From NCBI GenBank assembly GCA_037179385.1, contig CM074187.1:44736879-44800878 (forward strand): a stretch of 64,000 nt of DNA, written 5' to 3'. The translations under genes were made by a program, and so were the position numbers. The notes below the pieces were generated by a model, which worked only from the letters and a program-made list of their open reading frames with translations, was not told where the DNA came from and did no database searches. Source of the stretch: Holothuria scabra (lineage: Eukaryota > Echinodermata > Holothuroidea > Aspidochirotida > Holothuriidae). Of this stretch, positions 25,801-37,800 are shown in pieces. Each line of letters opens with the position of its first letter. Position 1 is the stretch's first letter.

Positions 25801-28800
25801 TTTCTTTTTTGTGTTGGGGTTTCTACAGAAATAAGGTTTTCATATAGTTCTTCAGAAAACTCCTGGCATTCAAAGACATAATAAAATTTATCGCTTACTT
25901 CCTCCTGATTACAAAGGGTGTAGGTTCTATCTTGAAAAATGTTTTGATATCTCCCAAAGACAGGTGGAATTCTGCTGTTGCTACAACGTAGCCTATGAAA
26001 GTTATGTCTACTCCGTACAACGTAATATAAATCAAATATTTTTCGAAGTCAAGGTACTTTTTAAAGATAGGAAAATTCTTACATTTGGAATTTTTGTTAA
26101 CTTCGACACGACACTCCTGCATACAAATTGTTCCCACGTCTTTGGTCTGTGATTTTTTAAGGCCATGTTTGCTTTATTATAATTGTTTGTTGCAAATCAT
26201 TCCAAATTCCCGGTGTATGCTGCCTTTCTACATTGAAAAGGCATGTTACTACTTCGAATTGGAATGTTAAGAGCAATTCGTCCTTCTTTTCCAGAAAGTA
26301 CAGATAAGCTTAACTGCCATTTAAAACATGTTCACCAGGTGGATATGAATGCGACTGTAAGAGTTCAACAGCGACTGGATCCTATGCGTTTTTCCCATAA
26401 AGCCATTTTGTTTTGTGTTGCATCAATTTGCATTTTCCATCAGGAAAATTTCAAGAGAACAAACATAAGCTGTGGTTTTCAACGTGTTTCTTTTTTATAT
26501 AGAACGGTAGCAAGTGACGGTGATAGCTGTTGTGATAAAAATAAATCCGGAAGTGCCTCTTGGAAGTACCACAGGTATAAAAAAGGTGATTCAAAAAGAA
26601 GAGGTTAGGTATTCTCGAAAAACTTCGTACTTCTTTTGAAGAGTGAAAATAAAGTTAAACCTGTATTATCTCACCTTTTTCTTTTCTGTCTCAAGGTCCG
26701 ATGTTCTTCTTGTCATGGCAGCGGAAGACGTCGAGTATATGAAGATGGACAAAGTCACTATGAAAGTTGTAGCTGGTGTGGAGGAGATGGACGTAAAAGG
26801 TTTGCTGCAATTAATAGTAATTTTACAAATGAATAAATATGCTGCTGAACCATAATTTTGGGACGATTGCTTAAAGTTTGTTACCCTTACTCGTTTATCT
26901 TTTACTGCTAGCATCTTATACACGTGGAACCTGTAACCCAATCCAGGCGCGGGTCCAATGGGGGGTTCTTTTACGGCCTCAGCCAGTGGCGGAAGAATGG
27001 AATTCAGTCAGAGGGGGCAAGAATTGCCTGTAGGAACGCTCCAAAAGTTTATAAGGAAAGAATATTTGGTCAGAGGGGGCGAAAAGTAGGCTGTAGGGGC
27101 GCTTTTAATAGGTAGTTACATATGCATCAATACGGTAAAAAGAGTAAAAAGAGCGCTGACAGGCAATTGGAGTCTGTCAAGGGGGGCGACCACCCCCTCT
27201 GACTATATGGTAGCTCCGCCACTGGCCTCAGCCCTTCCTTTTTCGCCACATCAAATATAAAACATACGGGTAATTCGAGGAAATAAGCAGTTCAACTCCA
27301 TCACACACCTGCTTTCTCTTAAGTCACCCGCCCCCTAACTATGATATAGCTAGATCCACTATGTCACAAATGCCCAGTTAATTCTTAAAAGACAAGAGCA
27401 ACCACTACCAATTTGAAGTAGTGTAGTGAACAGTCCTGTTTTATGACTGGCTGTTGAGAGTCATGTGACAACAATCTATCTCTTCAAATGTAAAATTTAC
27501 TTGACATAACTACTTTTTTGCCTTGAAAATTCAATACTGAAGTTATAAAATGTGATGGAAGATACTTTGAAGAGAAATAAGAGGAAAAATGTTATATTTA
27601 GCTGTTGCTTTAAAATAAGGTTTGGGGACTGCTCTTGACCTTTACCTTCCCCACCCCTGTTACGAAGTTTCCCTCAACCAGACGCCTGAGGGTATCCAGA
27701 TTTCATTTTAAGTTACATCACTACATGGCGATGAATCGAACAGGTGAGACTGCCCCACCTTATGAACGGAACTAAAAGACATGTTTTGGGTTGGACATTG
27801 GTGGAGTTTACAGGTCAACTTTTGTTTTATTTGTTTACAGGTGTATGAATTGTGGAGGTGACGGTAGAGTTACTTGTCACACTTGTAATGGTTATTGCAA
27901 GCTTCGATGGTACATACAATTAACCGTCCAGTTGTAAGTAAAGTTATAATTCCACATTCGTCTTTCTTTATAGCGATTTGCGAAACGCACGCTCTTCGTT
28001 CGTATCTAATTTTCGGTTTTCAGGCCTCAAATTCAGTGTCTCTTGCACCACTTTTATTTTAGTCAGTTAGTTGTTTGGTATAAAATCTGAAAATTGGTCG
28101 TCACGCTTAGTAATCTGTACCTGGTGCGTTTTTAGCCCTTTTTACTATTTTATTATCCTTTGCCCTCCCCACGTGTTCCGCCGACAGCGCCTCGACACAC
28201 ATGTAAACAGACACACACGCACACACATACACTACTCAAATGTCGAATAGTTTACGGTCTTGTACCTATGAACAATTACATATGGCGCGAGCCATTAATT
28301 TAAATTATTGTAGGATTGTACGTTGGAGAAGCTTGGATGAAATCTAGGCTTAAGTATTTTATTGCTTAACTTTTCAGTACAATACGTGAAGGCCTATCCT
28401 AAATATTATATCTGCACGTTTCATTAAGCGTCTCAAATTCATTAGAAGGAGACAGATTTTTATCTACGAAATTTCAGAGGGTTTGTCCCAAAGAAATCAA
28501 TGAAAACAACGTTCATAACACCGTAATAGGGCCTACAACTATCGAGTAAATTTTGCTTGCAAATAGCCTTACTCTAGTTACTCTTCATTCATTCTCTACA
28601 GCACAAACAACATGGAAGATTTTATTCATGAAACAACGGATATGCCTGATGAGTTGATACGTGATGTATCTGGTGAGGTCGTGTTTGAGCAGACTTTACC
28701 ATTTGTAAGTTGAATAAAAAAACATTCTTTCATGGCTGATCGGTATTATAGACGAATTCGATTAGCGCTTGTTTTTAGTGACTGTAGGCAGCCATTAGTA

Positions 28801-31800
28801 GGGTCCATCAGCCTTTTATCGTCTTCATTTATTGTCTACGTGAATTTTAAATCCACATATTCAGTGAAGTGAAGAAAATCAAGATACACTTCAGTTTACA
28901 ACCATCCATGGAACAGATAAAAAAAAAGAAATTTAGAGATTAAAGGTTATGGACCCCAGTAATGGCCGACTAAAATCTGACCATTTCAATCTGTATGGCA
29001 CGCCAAAAGGCTCACCAAATATGATGATGTTCTAAAAATACACGTTCATGTACTAAAATTACACGTTCATGTACTAAAATTACACGTTCATGTACCAAAA
29101 ATATACGATGATGTACTAACTTCATATGATCATGATGTAAATTTACACCATCATGTACTAAAACCATAAGTTCATCATGTTAAATGTTACGTTGTACATG
29201 TAAAATCACACGTTGTACATCTTAAAACACACGTTGCACATGTAAAAACGTAAGATCATCATGTTATTATTTTCTCTTCCGCACGCCATACAGAGTGAGC
29301 CTTTCGGCGTACCAGAAGTCCGCCAAACGGCTCACCGAATTTGATGTAGTAAAAGTACACGTTCATGTACTAACTGCTTACGATCATGTACAAATTTCAT
29401 ACGTTCATGTACTGATTTCATACGTTCATGTACTGATTTCATACGTTCATGTACTGATTTCATACGATCATGTTCTAAATGTCAGTACATGATCGTAAGA
29501 AATCAGTACATGATCGTATGAAATCAGTACATGAACCTAAGCAAACAGTACATGAACGTATGAAATCTGTACATGATCGTAAGCAGTTAGTACATGAACG
29601 TGTACTTTTACTACATCAAATTCGGTGAGCCTTTTGGCGGACTTCTGGTACGCCGAAAGGCTCACTCTGTATGGCGTGCGGAAGAGACAATAATAATATG
29701 ATGATCTTACGTTTTTACATGTACAACGTGTGTTTTAAGATGTACAACGTGTGATTTTACATGTACAGCGTAACATTTAACATGATGAACTTATGGTTTT
29801 AGTACATGATGGTGTAAATTTACATCATGATCATATGAAGTTAGTACATCATCGTATATTTTTGGTACATGAACGTGTAATTTTAGTACATGAACGTGTA
29901 TTTTCAGAACATCATCATATTTGGTGAGCCTTTTGGCGTGCCATAAATCTGTCCGGATTCGTCTGTAAGGTGGGAAGTGATAAATCGCACCCCTCTGGCA
30001 ACCACTTCATATTAATGACCCAGACGACACACTAACGTCACAAGGAGTTCAATATTCATAAACGAGGTAGCATAAGAGCGTTTGGAAAGTTCCCGAAGAT
30101 CTTGGGAATATTTGCGTGTGTTGCACAACGTAACATGCTAGTTTGAGCTTGATCTTGCGAATTATTGGAATCTAATCTAAGGAATTTGTGAAAAACAGTA
30201 TTGGACGAACTGCAAAGTTGATAAACATACCATCACGTTGTTTGCAACGTTATGTGTTCCCCTTGTAAACAACTTTGAACCCACAAAGTACCTCCTTTCG
30301 AAGGCTCGAAGCAGAAGGTATTACGTATTGACCGGAAAAGGGTGTTACGTACTGCGTGCACAGCTACAACACCGTGCAAAATTGTAACCTCCTGGAAAAC
30401 AAAGTTCCCGTAGAAGGGCTTATTAACTAAGTAAATCGAAAAAAAGCAGTACACGTCGGATCGGGCGGGCACGGTCTTTTACTTTCTAACAAAAAAGAGT
30501 ACGTGAGAAAGGTTGTATTCAAATGAAATGCCAAGAGAAATGCAAAGACCGAGAAATGGACTCCCCTTTGGTCATCACATTATTCAAGCTTTCAAAAATC
30601 TTTACCTGCGCATAGGAAAATACCATAGTAACTTACACGGAAAGTACGCAAGAGAAAAATGGCTGCATCATTTTGTCATGGTGGTGTAAGTGCCTATTGT
30701 CATGTAGTATGGTGGACCTTGACTGACCTTTATCACAGACGTCATCTTGTTGTTTACGAGTAATTCTCCCTTCCTTTTGTACTAGATTCCCAGGGCCCTT
30801 ACTGTTTCCCGTCATGTGTTACCGGTGAACGTGGGCGTCTACTTCGTTCTAGTTCAACGTGTACGCCGTATCCCGTACGTATTTTCAAGGTGTGGCCAAT
30901 TTCGCCCTCTACAGCCTCAGGGGTGGCGCCAGGAATTCCCCGACAGGGGGGGGCAAGCTCCCCGACAGGGGGGCAGCATTTCAAGGCCCCGACAAAGGCT
31001 TTGAGTTAGTCCAGGTGGGACGTGACTTAAATTTTGAGGCGCGCGGAGCGCGCGAAATTTTTGGCCCTCTTTTCAACAAATACTTAAAAATATGGAGTTT
31101 ATTTTGAAGACAAACTTTAAAAATTTTTAAAGAAATTTTGCTTTTGAGAGGACCATTCAAAAGTTGGGGTGTTTATTGAAGGATCTGTCCTCCATATGGG
31201 AAAATAAAAAACGTTATACAGGCGACAACTGTAAATATTTTGGGATTACGCATTTAATCGTACTAGGCCTATGTACTTAGGCTTCAACACGAGACTATAG
31301 GTTGCCCGAAAAGGTTTTTCCTTTTATGAACCAAGTTTTGAAAATTAAGAGCTATATTGGAAAAATTTTGGAGTTTAATTTAAGAAAATTTTGTTTGGGA
31401 GTACAGTTATTATGAAATATTTGGGGTTTTTATTAATTGATATGACTTTCAAGAGCAAAATTAGGTAGAATGTTGGAGTGATTAACAGAATTGACTTTGG
31501 TTATTTATTGTACGTATTATCCATCGAAATTGGAAAATTTTGCCACTTGTAACAATCTGAAGCTTATACTGGAGAAAACTTGTAATTTTATGACATATTA
31601 ACGGGTTTAAAAGAAAATATCTTATCTTCTTTCAAGAAAATCAAGTAGGGCATGATCTGTAGTTTGGTTAGGGTTACTGAATATCATCATGCAGATAAAG
31701 GCACTCGGACCATATTGGGAACATTCTCCCGCGGAACAGCTTGGCTTCCCATACATTTGAAGTTTTATATTTTACATATTGACATTAGACGTACGGGAGG

Positions 31801-34800
31801 GAGCGTTTCAGTTTCGGAGGGGCAGAATTGTCTCCTTTGTCCGAAAAATGTAATTTTGCCCGAGCACAGTAATTTTTTAAAAATTGAGAACCTCCCGACA
31901 GCAGGAAATTACATTTCCCGGGCTCGTACCTAAAAACAAATCAGTCATTATTTTGAGCTTTCTTTCGCACTAAAATTTTCACTTCATAATATTGTCCCAA
32001 AACGAAGAACAATTTGCAAGCTTGCAATGTTCTGTTAATGTTCGACCAAAACACTCTATCTAAGCGGAGCCCAACCATCGGTTGGCGCGGAGCGTCTAGA
32101 AAATTTAAAAATTCGTACCTCTCATATAGTCGGAAATGACATTTCCCAGGCTTATGAAGGAGATCCAAGCTGTCAATACTTTTAAGTTTTCAATCCCAGA
32201 TAAACGTTCACTTCAAACTAAATTCAGCCAGAAAGACTAAGCTAATCGCTACCATTGGTTGGCGTGAAGCGTACAGAAAATTTTGAAAAATGGGACCCCT
32301 TAGACAGTCGAAAATGATATTTCCCAGGCTTATAGAGGGCGTTTGCAAAAAAAATTTTCACTTGAAACTTAAGTTCTGCTGAACTCAAGATGTCATTCTG
32401 GGTGTCTGGTTAGGTATATCTGGTATTTCTTGCAGAATGCTTGAGATGTTTCTTTATGGTGTCATCATTTCTCCCTTAAGTTTCAAGGATCTCCATTAAA
32501 AGACCCTTGGTCAATGACTCACCTCTTCCATCATGTCCCCTCAAGATATCCTCAGTATATATTGCTCTTGATCATTACTAGTTGGCGGTGTATTTCACTA
32601 TTTTCAATTCTTCATTAATAATAAAGTGACTGCTAAAAGGCAACAAACTGTGTGTAATCACTGTCTAGAAAAGAAGAAAGTTAAATTTCCCTCAACGGCA
32701 ATTAAAGCAAATGTTAAATGATTGTGGTTTTTCACAAATTTTACACTCCTCGGACATTGATCAGTGAAACAGCCCCATTTTACTATTTGTAGTGGAATTT
32801 TCCCCTATTTTCCCTGAAATTCAGAAATTTAATTCGATTCTTTTAATATCATATTTCTTTACTAGATCATTACTCGAATGCTTAACGGTAATCGTATTTT
32901 GAACATTGTATGTAGCTTAACTAATTATCCCAGCTGGCCAGGAATATTTGATCGGTCCTTTGACGGTCCATTGTCGGCTCATCGTCGGAAAAATGTGTGG
33001 GTCTACGGTTCGCTGACAGGCGTGAGGTATTGATTGGCAAAAACTCTGTACCCATCATGCACTTTTCACAGTGTCAAGCCAGCGGAACTCCGATGGTTCT
33101 CCGTCGGTCAAATGACCGCCGACAGACCGCCTGCTTACATGGTATGATGCATCAATATACTGTGGGCCTATGTGGCATTTGGTTGTTTAGTTTCGGCGAT
33201 CGACTATCGATTTTGGGTGATTGTAGTGCTATATGCTATTACAGTGTTGACGCCTACGTCACTGATTGGCATTGGTTGGTATTGTGTGTGTTTCTATTGT
33301 TTTTTTGTTTTTGTTTTTTTTTTTTTTGTTTCTCTTTGAGCCCTGCATGCGCCATGGGCGCTTTTTGCGGATGTGTGCGCACTATAAATTTCCATTATTA
33401 TTTTTATTATTATTAATTGGTTGGCATAGAGCATGCGCAAGAACACATGGGTGTATATTTGGTGTTGCGCGTGTTAACGCTTGCGTGGTTGCACGCAGAG
33501 AATAGACAAACTGGAACCTACCGTCCATTGTGACGACAGTGTAAGCGCGCCCACTGAGCTAAATAGCAGCTCAGTGAGAGCGCCTTACCAACTCTTTTGA
33601 CGCCCAGCTGTGATGGCATTTGTTGTAACACTGATTGAGTCTATTGAAAAAGTATTCGCGTTCAGCTTGCGTGCACCGTTGGACATCAACAGAAATGCGG
33701 AACGAACCCTGGAATATGTATACTAATTGTACAGTATGACCCTTGAAGTGCATAGGGCCAGCCGAGGCCAATGTGACGAAAGTCCCTTTTACTTTCATAA
33801 TTTATTTATTTATTTTGCATTCTTTTTTTTATTTTGCGGGCATGAACAGGGGGCCATGGCCCCCTTGTGCCCTCCTGTCTACGCCAGTGGTAAGACTAGG
33901 CTAGGAGAATTGATTACTGTTTGGAGTAAGCCTGAGATTTTAGGCGACAGGCTTCCCAAATGTTTCCCGATTTTATATCTCTGTGATTATTGTGAAATTT
34001 GTTACCCTGGCCTGATTATGATCATATACTTTTGTGCCAGTGTTTTCCGGTAAATGCTTGAAAGAATTTGGATATTCTACCATTTCGGGTATTGTGTTGT
34101 GAAAAAGTCTGAAGTAAAAACTAATACGCTCACGAATAATACTTTTGCGCTGCCCGGAGGTGTAGCAAATTTTTGGAGTCTTTGCTTTTCATGAATTATA
34201 GTACCGCGATTTTTGGCGCGTTTTTTCAGATTGCGGGCACGTCAAGGAATTTTCGGAAAAAAAACTATGCCATTTTTTTAAACTCCAGTGGTTATTTGAT
34301 TTTTTGCAAATCCTTGTACTAATTTTTCCAATTTCCCGCCACATTTTAGAATGTGTGGATTTTTTGGAGGGGGTGGGCGGGGAGGGTCAGACTTTCCCCT
34401 TGCCCCCAATCCCTAGCTCGTACGCCAATGGAGATATCCTATCTAGGGTACATGGTCGGTGACATGGAATTTTCAGTTGGGTCAAATTCTTCTCCATTCT
34501 TTTTCTAAAGTACTCCCGGCCTTCTGGCAAAGGGCCGTTCGGCGAAACCAAAACTTACACTCCTTCCCGAAGAAGCTATGTTACGATTATTCACGATTAT
34601 CCACATGGCTGCTGTGCCACTGTATAGATAGTTGTAACGTTAGTTCCAGAGCAGTCACTACATATACACTTGAATGCCTTATCTGAGTTAGTTTTGTTAA
34701 AGTTTGATAATTTCTTCCAAAATCAAAGCAATTTGACAATTACCATACATCGTTTGAGTCCTCAAACCCAGATTCAGCCGTCCATCGCGCACAAGAAATG

Positions 34801-37800
34801 TGAAACATGTTATTATCATCATGAGTTACACTCCGAACTTAGTTTCTATTTACATCGCTGTGATCTGTTCACCGGTAAGACATGACATGAATATTAAAAC
34901 ATTGACGTATCAACTCATTAATATGAAGTGGTTGCCAGAGGGGCGCGATTTATCACTTCCCCTGTAAGGGCTTCATAGCAGCTAGTAGATGGCGCTCTCT
35001 CAGAAATCATTAGAATTGTATTTGTATCTGATAAAATTTAATAAGCCCTTTCATGATTACAACTGCGCATGACAGAACAAAGGTCATCCGGTATCACTTG
35101 CTCATTCGTATCACTGTGTGTACGTATATTTTGCAATAGTAGGCTACACAAGATTACACTTGACTTGTAGGATTTGGGTTAAAAGATTAAAATTCAGGTT
35201 AGAGGGCCTACTATTACTCCGTAAGATTTAGGAATGAATTTTGCTTTGGGTCTATGGTTATAAAAAAAAAACCTAGAGTTACCTTGGCCTATGATTTTCG
35301 TCTATTACAATCGATCTTATGCGCGCTATCTCCATTGAACACGCATGTGCTAACACGGTATAACGGTTAGTGCAACATTACTATAGCACTTGAACGTTAT
35401 ATGAAGTTACACTCCAAATCACAGTCTTGGGCTGAGGTAAGTTACAACTGAGCCTGGGCGAAGCAAGTCCTGGATAGATATACTGTGAGATTTTTTTCTG
35501 AAAGTAAAAAGCCGAGACTTAACTTTAGGTCTAGGCTATAGCAGTAGCAGTAAGGCGACCTTTACATACAACGTACGATCGTCTACGAACTTATAGAACG
35601 AAGCCTACTTAGGCCTTTGTATCCTGTAGCATGGTAATAAAACTTCAAGCGTAGAAATAACCCCCTGATTCTCATCCCAGCTCTTGTAGCTTAGGTATTT
35701 TTTTCACGAAATTTGGTAAACCAGCCTACAGTTGGTTCATTCCTTGACTAGGCCTATCCTAGCTTACGGTATTTAGCCTAGCAGAGAGCTTGAGAACTGT
35801 CAGTTCGTACTTCCACGGGAACGGACAATTTTTTTGAGATTTTGCACATTCAAAAACTTTAAACTCAGCCAGTATCTAAGGAAAATTTATGAGTGATACT
35901 TTAAAACATCTTTCGGGCGATACTAAACGTTTTGTCCATTTAGAGATGTGATTTTTCGAAGCTACTTTTGGTTCATGTGCGTGTTGTTTATTGTAGCCAT
36001 GCATACGTAACGTAACGTAACGATGGTATGCACAGGCGACGGCCTGCGACTAGCGTTGTTGTGTTGCTATCCCGAATGACCTTTGACCCGGGAGGCCGAT
36101 TTGTAATCATGAAAGGGCTTATTATAGCTAACACAAGGCTACAGCAAAACTTACTTAAAGCTAACTCAATGCTATATACTGTATTGATGTAGATTTCTAC
36201 AAGATATAGTAGACCTACTAACATTACAATATAACATTAATACCCACAATGCTATATACTGTATTGAGATAGATTTCTACAAGATATAATAGACCTACTT
36301 ACATTACATTTATACCAGCTTGTGGTGAGGCATGAAAGTGACGTAAAATCTTGTGCTGGTATGAGGCTGCCATAAAGGTACAAAAGAAAAAAAAAGAACT
36401 GGAAAGGATTAATTATAAAAGTCTTAACTGAATTATGAAATGTTTCCTGAATTAAAGAAAACATTAAAGAAGAAGTGTACAAAAATGTATGCAGAAAGCG
36501 AAAGCATGTACCTCATCTCAACAGAATGACCGGTCCTTCAGCTTCGTTAAGCAAATCATCGTAAAGATTTGTTAAACAGGTATTTATTTATTTATTTGAG
36601 AGACCAGAGAACTGTAATATAAAAATAACAGCTCCCTGGGATAGCAAAGAGTGAGACAAAGGTTCAGTGCATGGGTTGGGCATCTTACTAGGTACATTGC
36701 TTCTGATGAGACACGGTTAGCCTACTTGTGGCCGCTTTTAGTGTGATTAGCTAACAATACACAAAATTATGATTCAATCAAACTTTTTATGTCGACCTGT
36801 AGCCAGGTACTGAAGGGGACCATTGTTCCCTGACTGTTGAGTTTTTCAGGGGGTGGCTAAATATGTTGAAATGTAGTCACTAATTTGCAAGTTGAGACTT
36901 CCTAATATAGGCGAAGAAATTCAGTGGTTCCGCCCTGCCCCCACCCACCCCACCTCCTGGTTACGGCTCTGCCTGTAACGATTTGGTCTTAACTCATGTT
37001 TTATGAGGAAAAAATATCGGAAAATGGGTAAGGTTGCAAATTAGCAACAAAACAGAGTAGATATCTCATATTCATATAATACATATATATACATGCATAT
37101 TGATGCAGCAATCGCATGATATTAATTTCATTTCTTTCCACAAAAGGTGTGGCCTATCACACAATACCATGTGAATGACGTCAACACTAACTCTATGCGA
37201 ATCGTGGAAAAGCACAGAAAGGCTTGGCCCGATACAAAAATGTTACAGCAGGTGAGATATTTTTAAAGGAACCCAAAGATGGCCAGTTAACATGAGAAAT
37301 AGAGGTCATGCACGTGACGTCAGCGCTTTTCAGTTTGGCATACTGGATGGATCTGATCATGTGCGGTACGTGTGTTATCGATACGCACGCAGGCACGACA
37401 GCACCGTAGTCAAAATTGTTTTACAATGGACTTCTGGATCGCGAAACAGAAAGACGCGAAACGCAGGGACATCGGTGCATGACCGGTCTTTGCTGGATGA
37501 TTTCATTAAGTGATGATCATATGGTAGTATTTTTAAAGGCTGATCTTAATGCATTCGATATATGGTCATGTCTAACAGAGAAAATGTTGCTCTTGTCACA
37601 GGAGATGAAATTTAACTCTTATTGAGATCAAATCAGGAAGTTGATCAAATGTTGGTCCTTCATAAGTCACATGGCTAGTCTCATGCAATATGTGGGGGAA
37701 GAGCAATCTGTTTATTCCGGTATGAATGAGCAAAACAATTCGAAAGCAATAAATGAAGATAAGCACGAGGAATGTTTTCATTTAAAAAATAAAAACTAAA

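Noticed and set aside
26243..26608. 121-codon ORF in SSUH2 intron 6
   Set aside because: Exons 6 and 7 join in phase without it, it has no SSUH2 motif, and no acceptor/donor pair would keep frame convincingly.
26793..26799. Alternative donor gtaaaa for SSUH2 exon 7
   Set aside because: It gives a stop two codons into exon 8, whereas the gtttgc donor at 26800 keeps the CxxC frame.
29295..29492. ORF with repeated YVHVLIS units
   Set aside because: It is a translation of the direct repeats in the foldback element arm.
29040..29560. Regularly spaced direct repeats resembling a CRISPR array
   Set aside because: Repeats are contiguous without unique spacers, lie in a palindrome, and the DNA is eukaryotic.
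32997..33416. 139-codon ORF
   Set aside because: Ends in a T-tract translated as a run of Phe/Leu; no domain.
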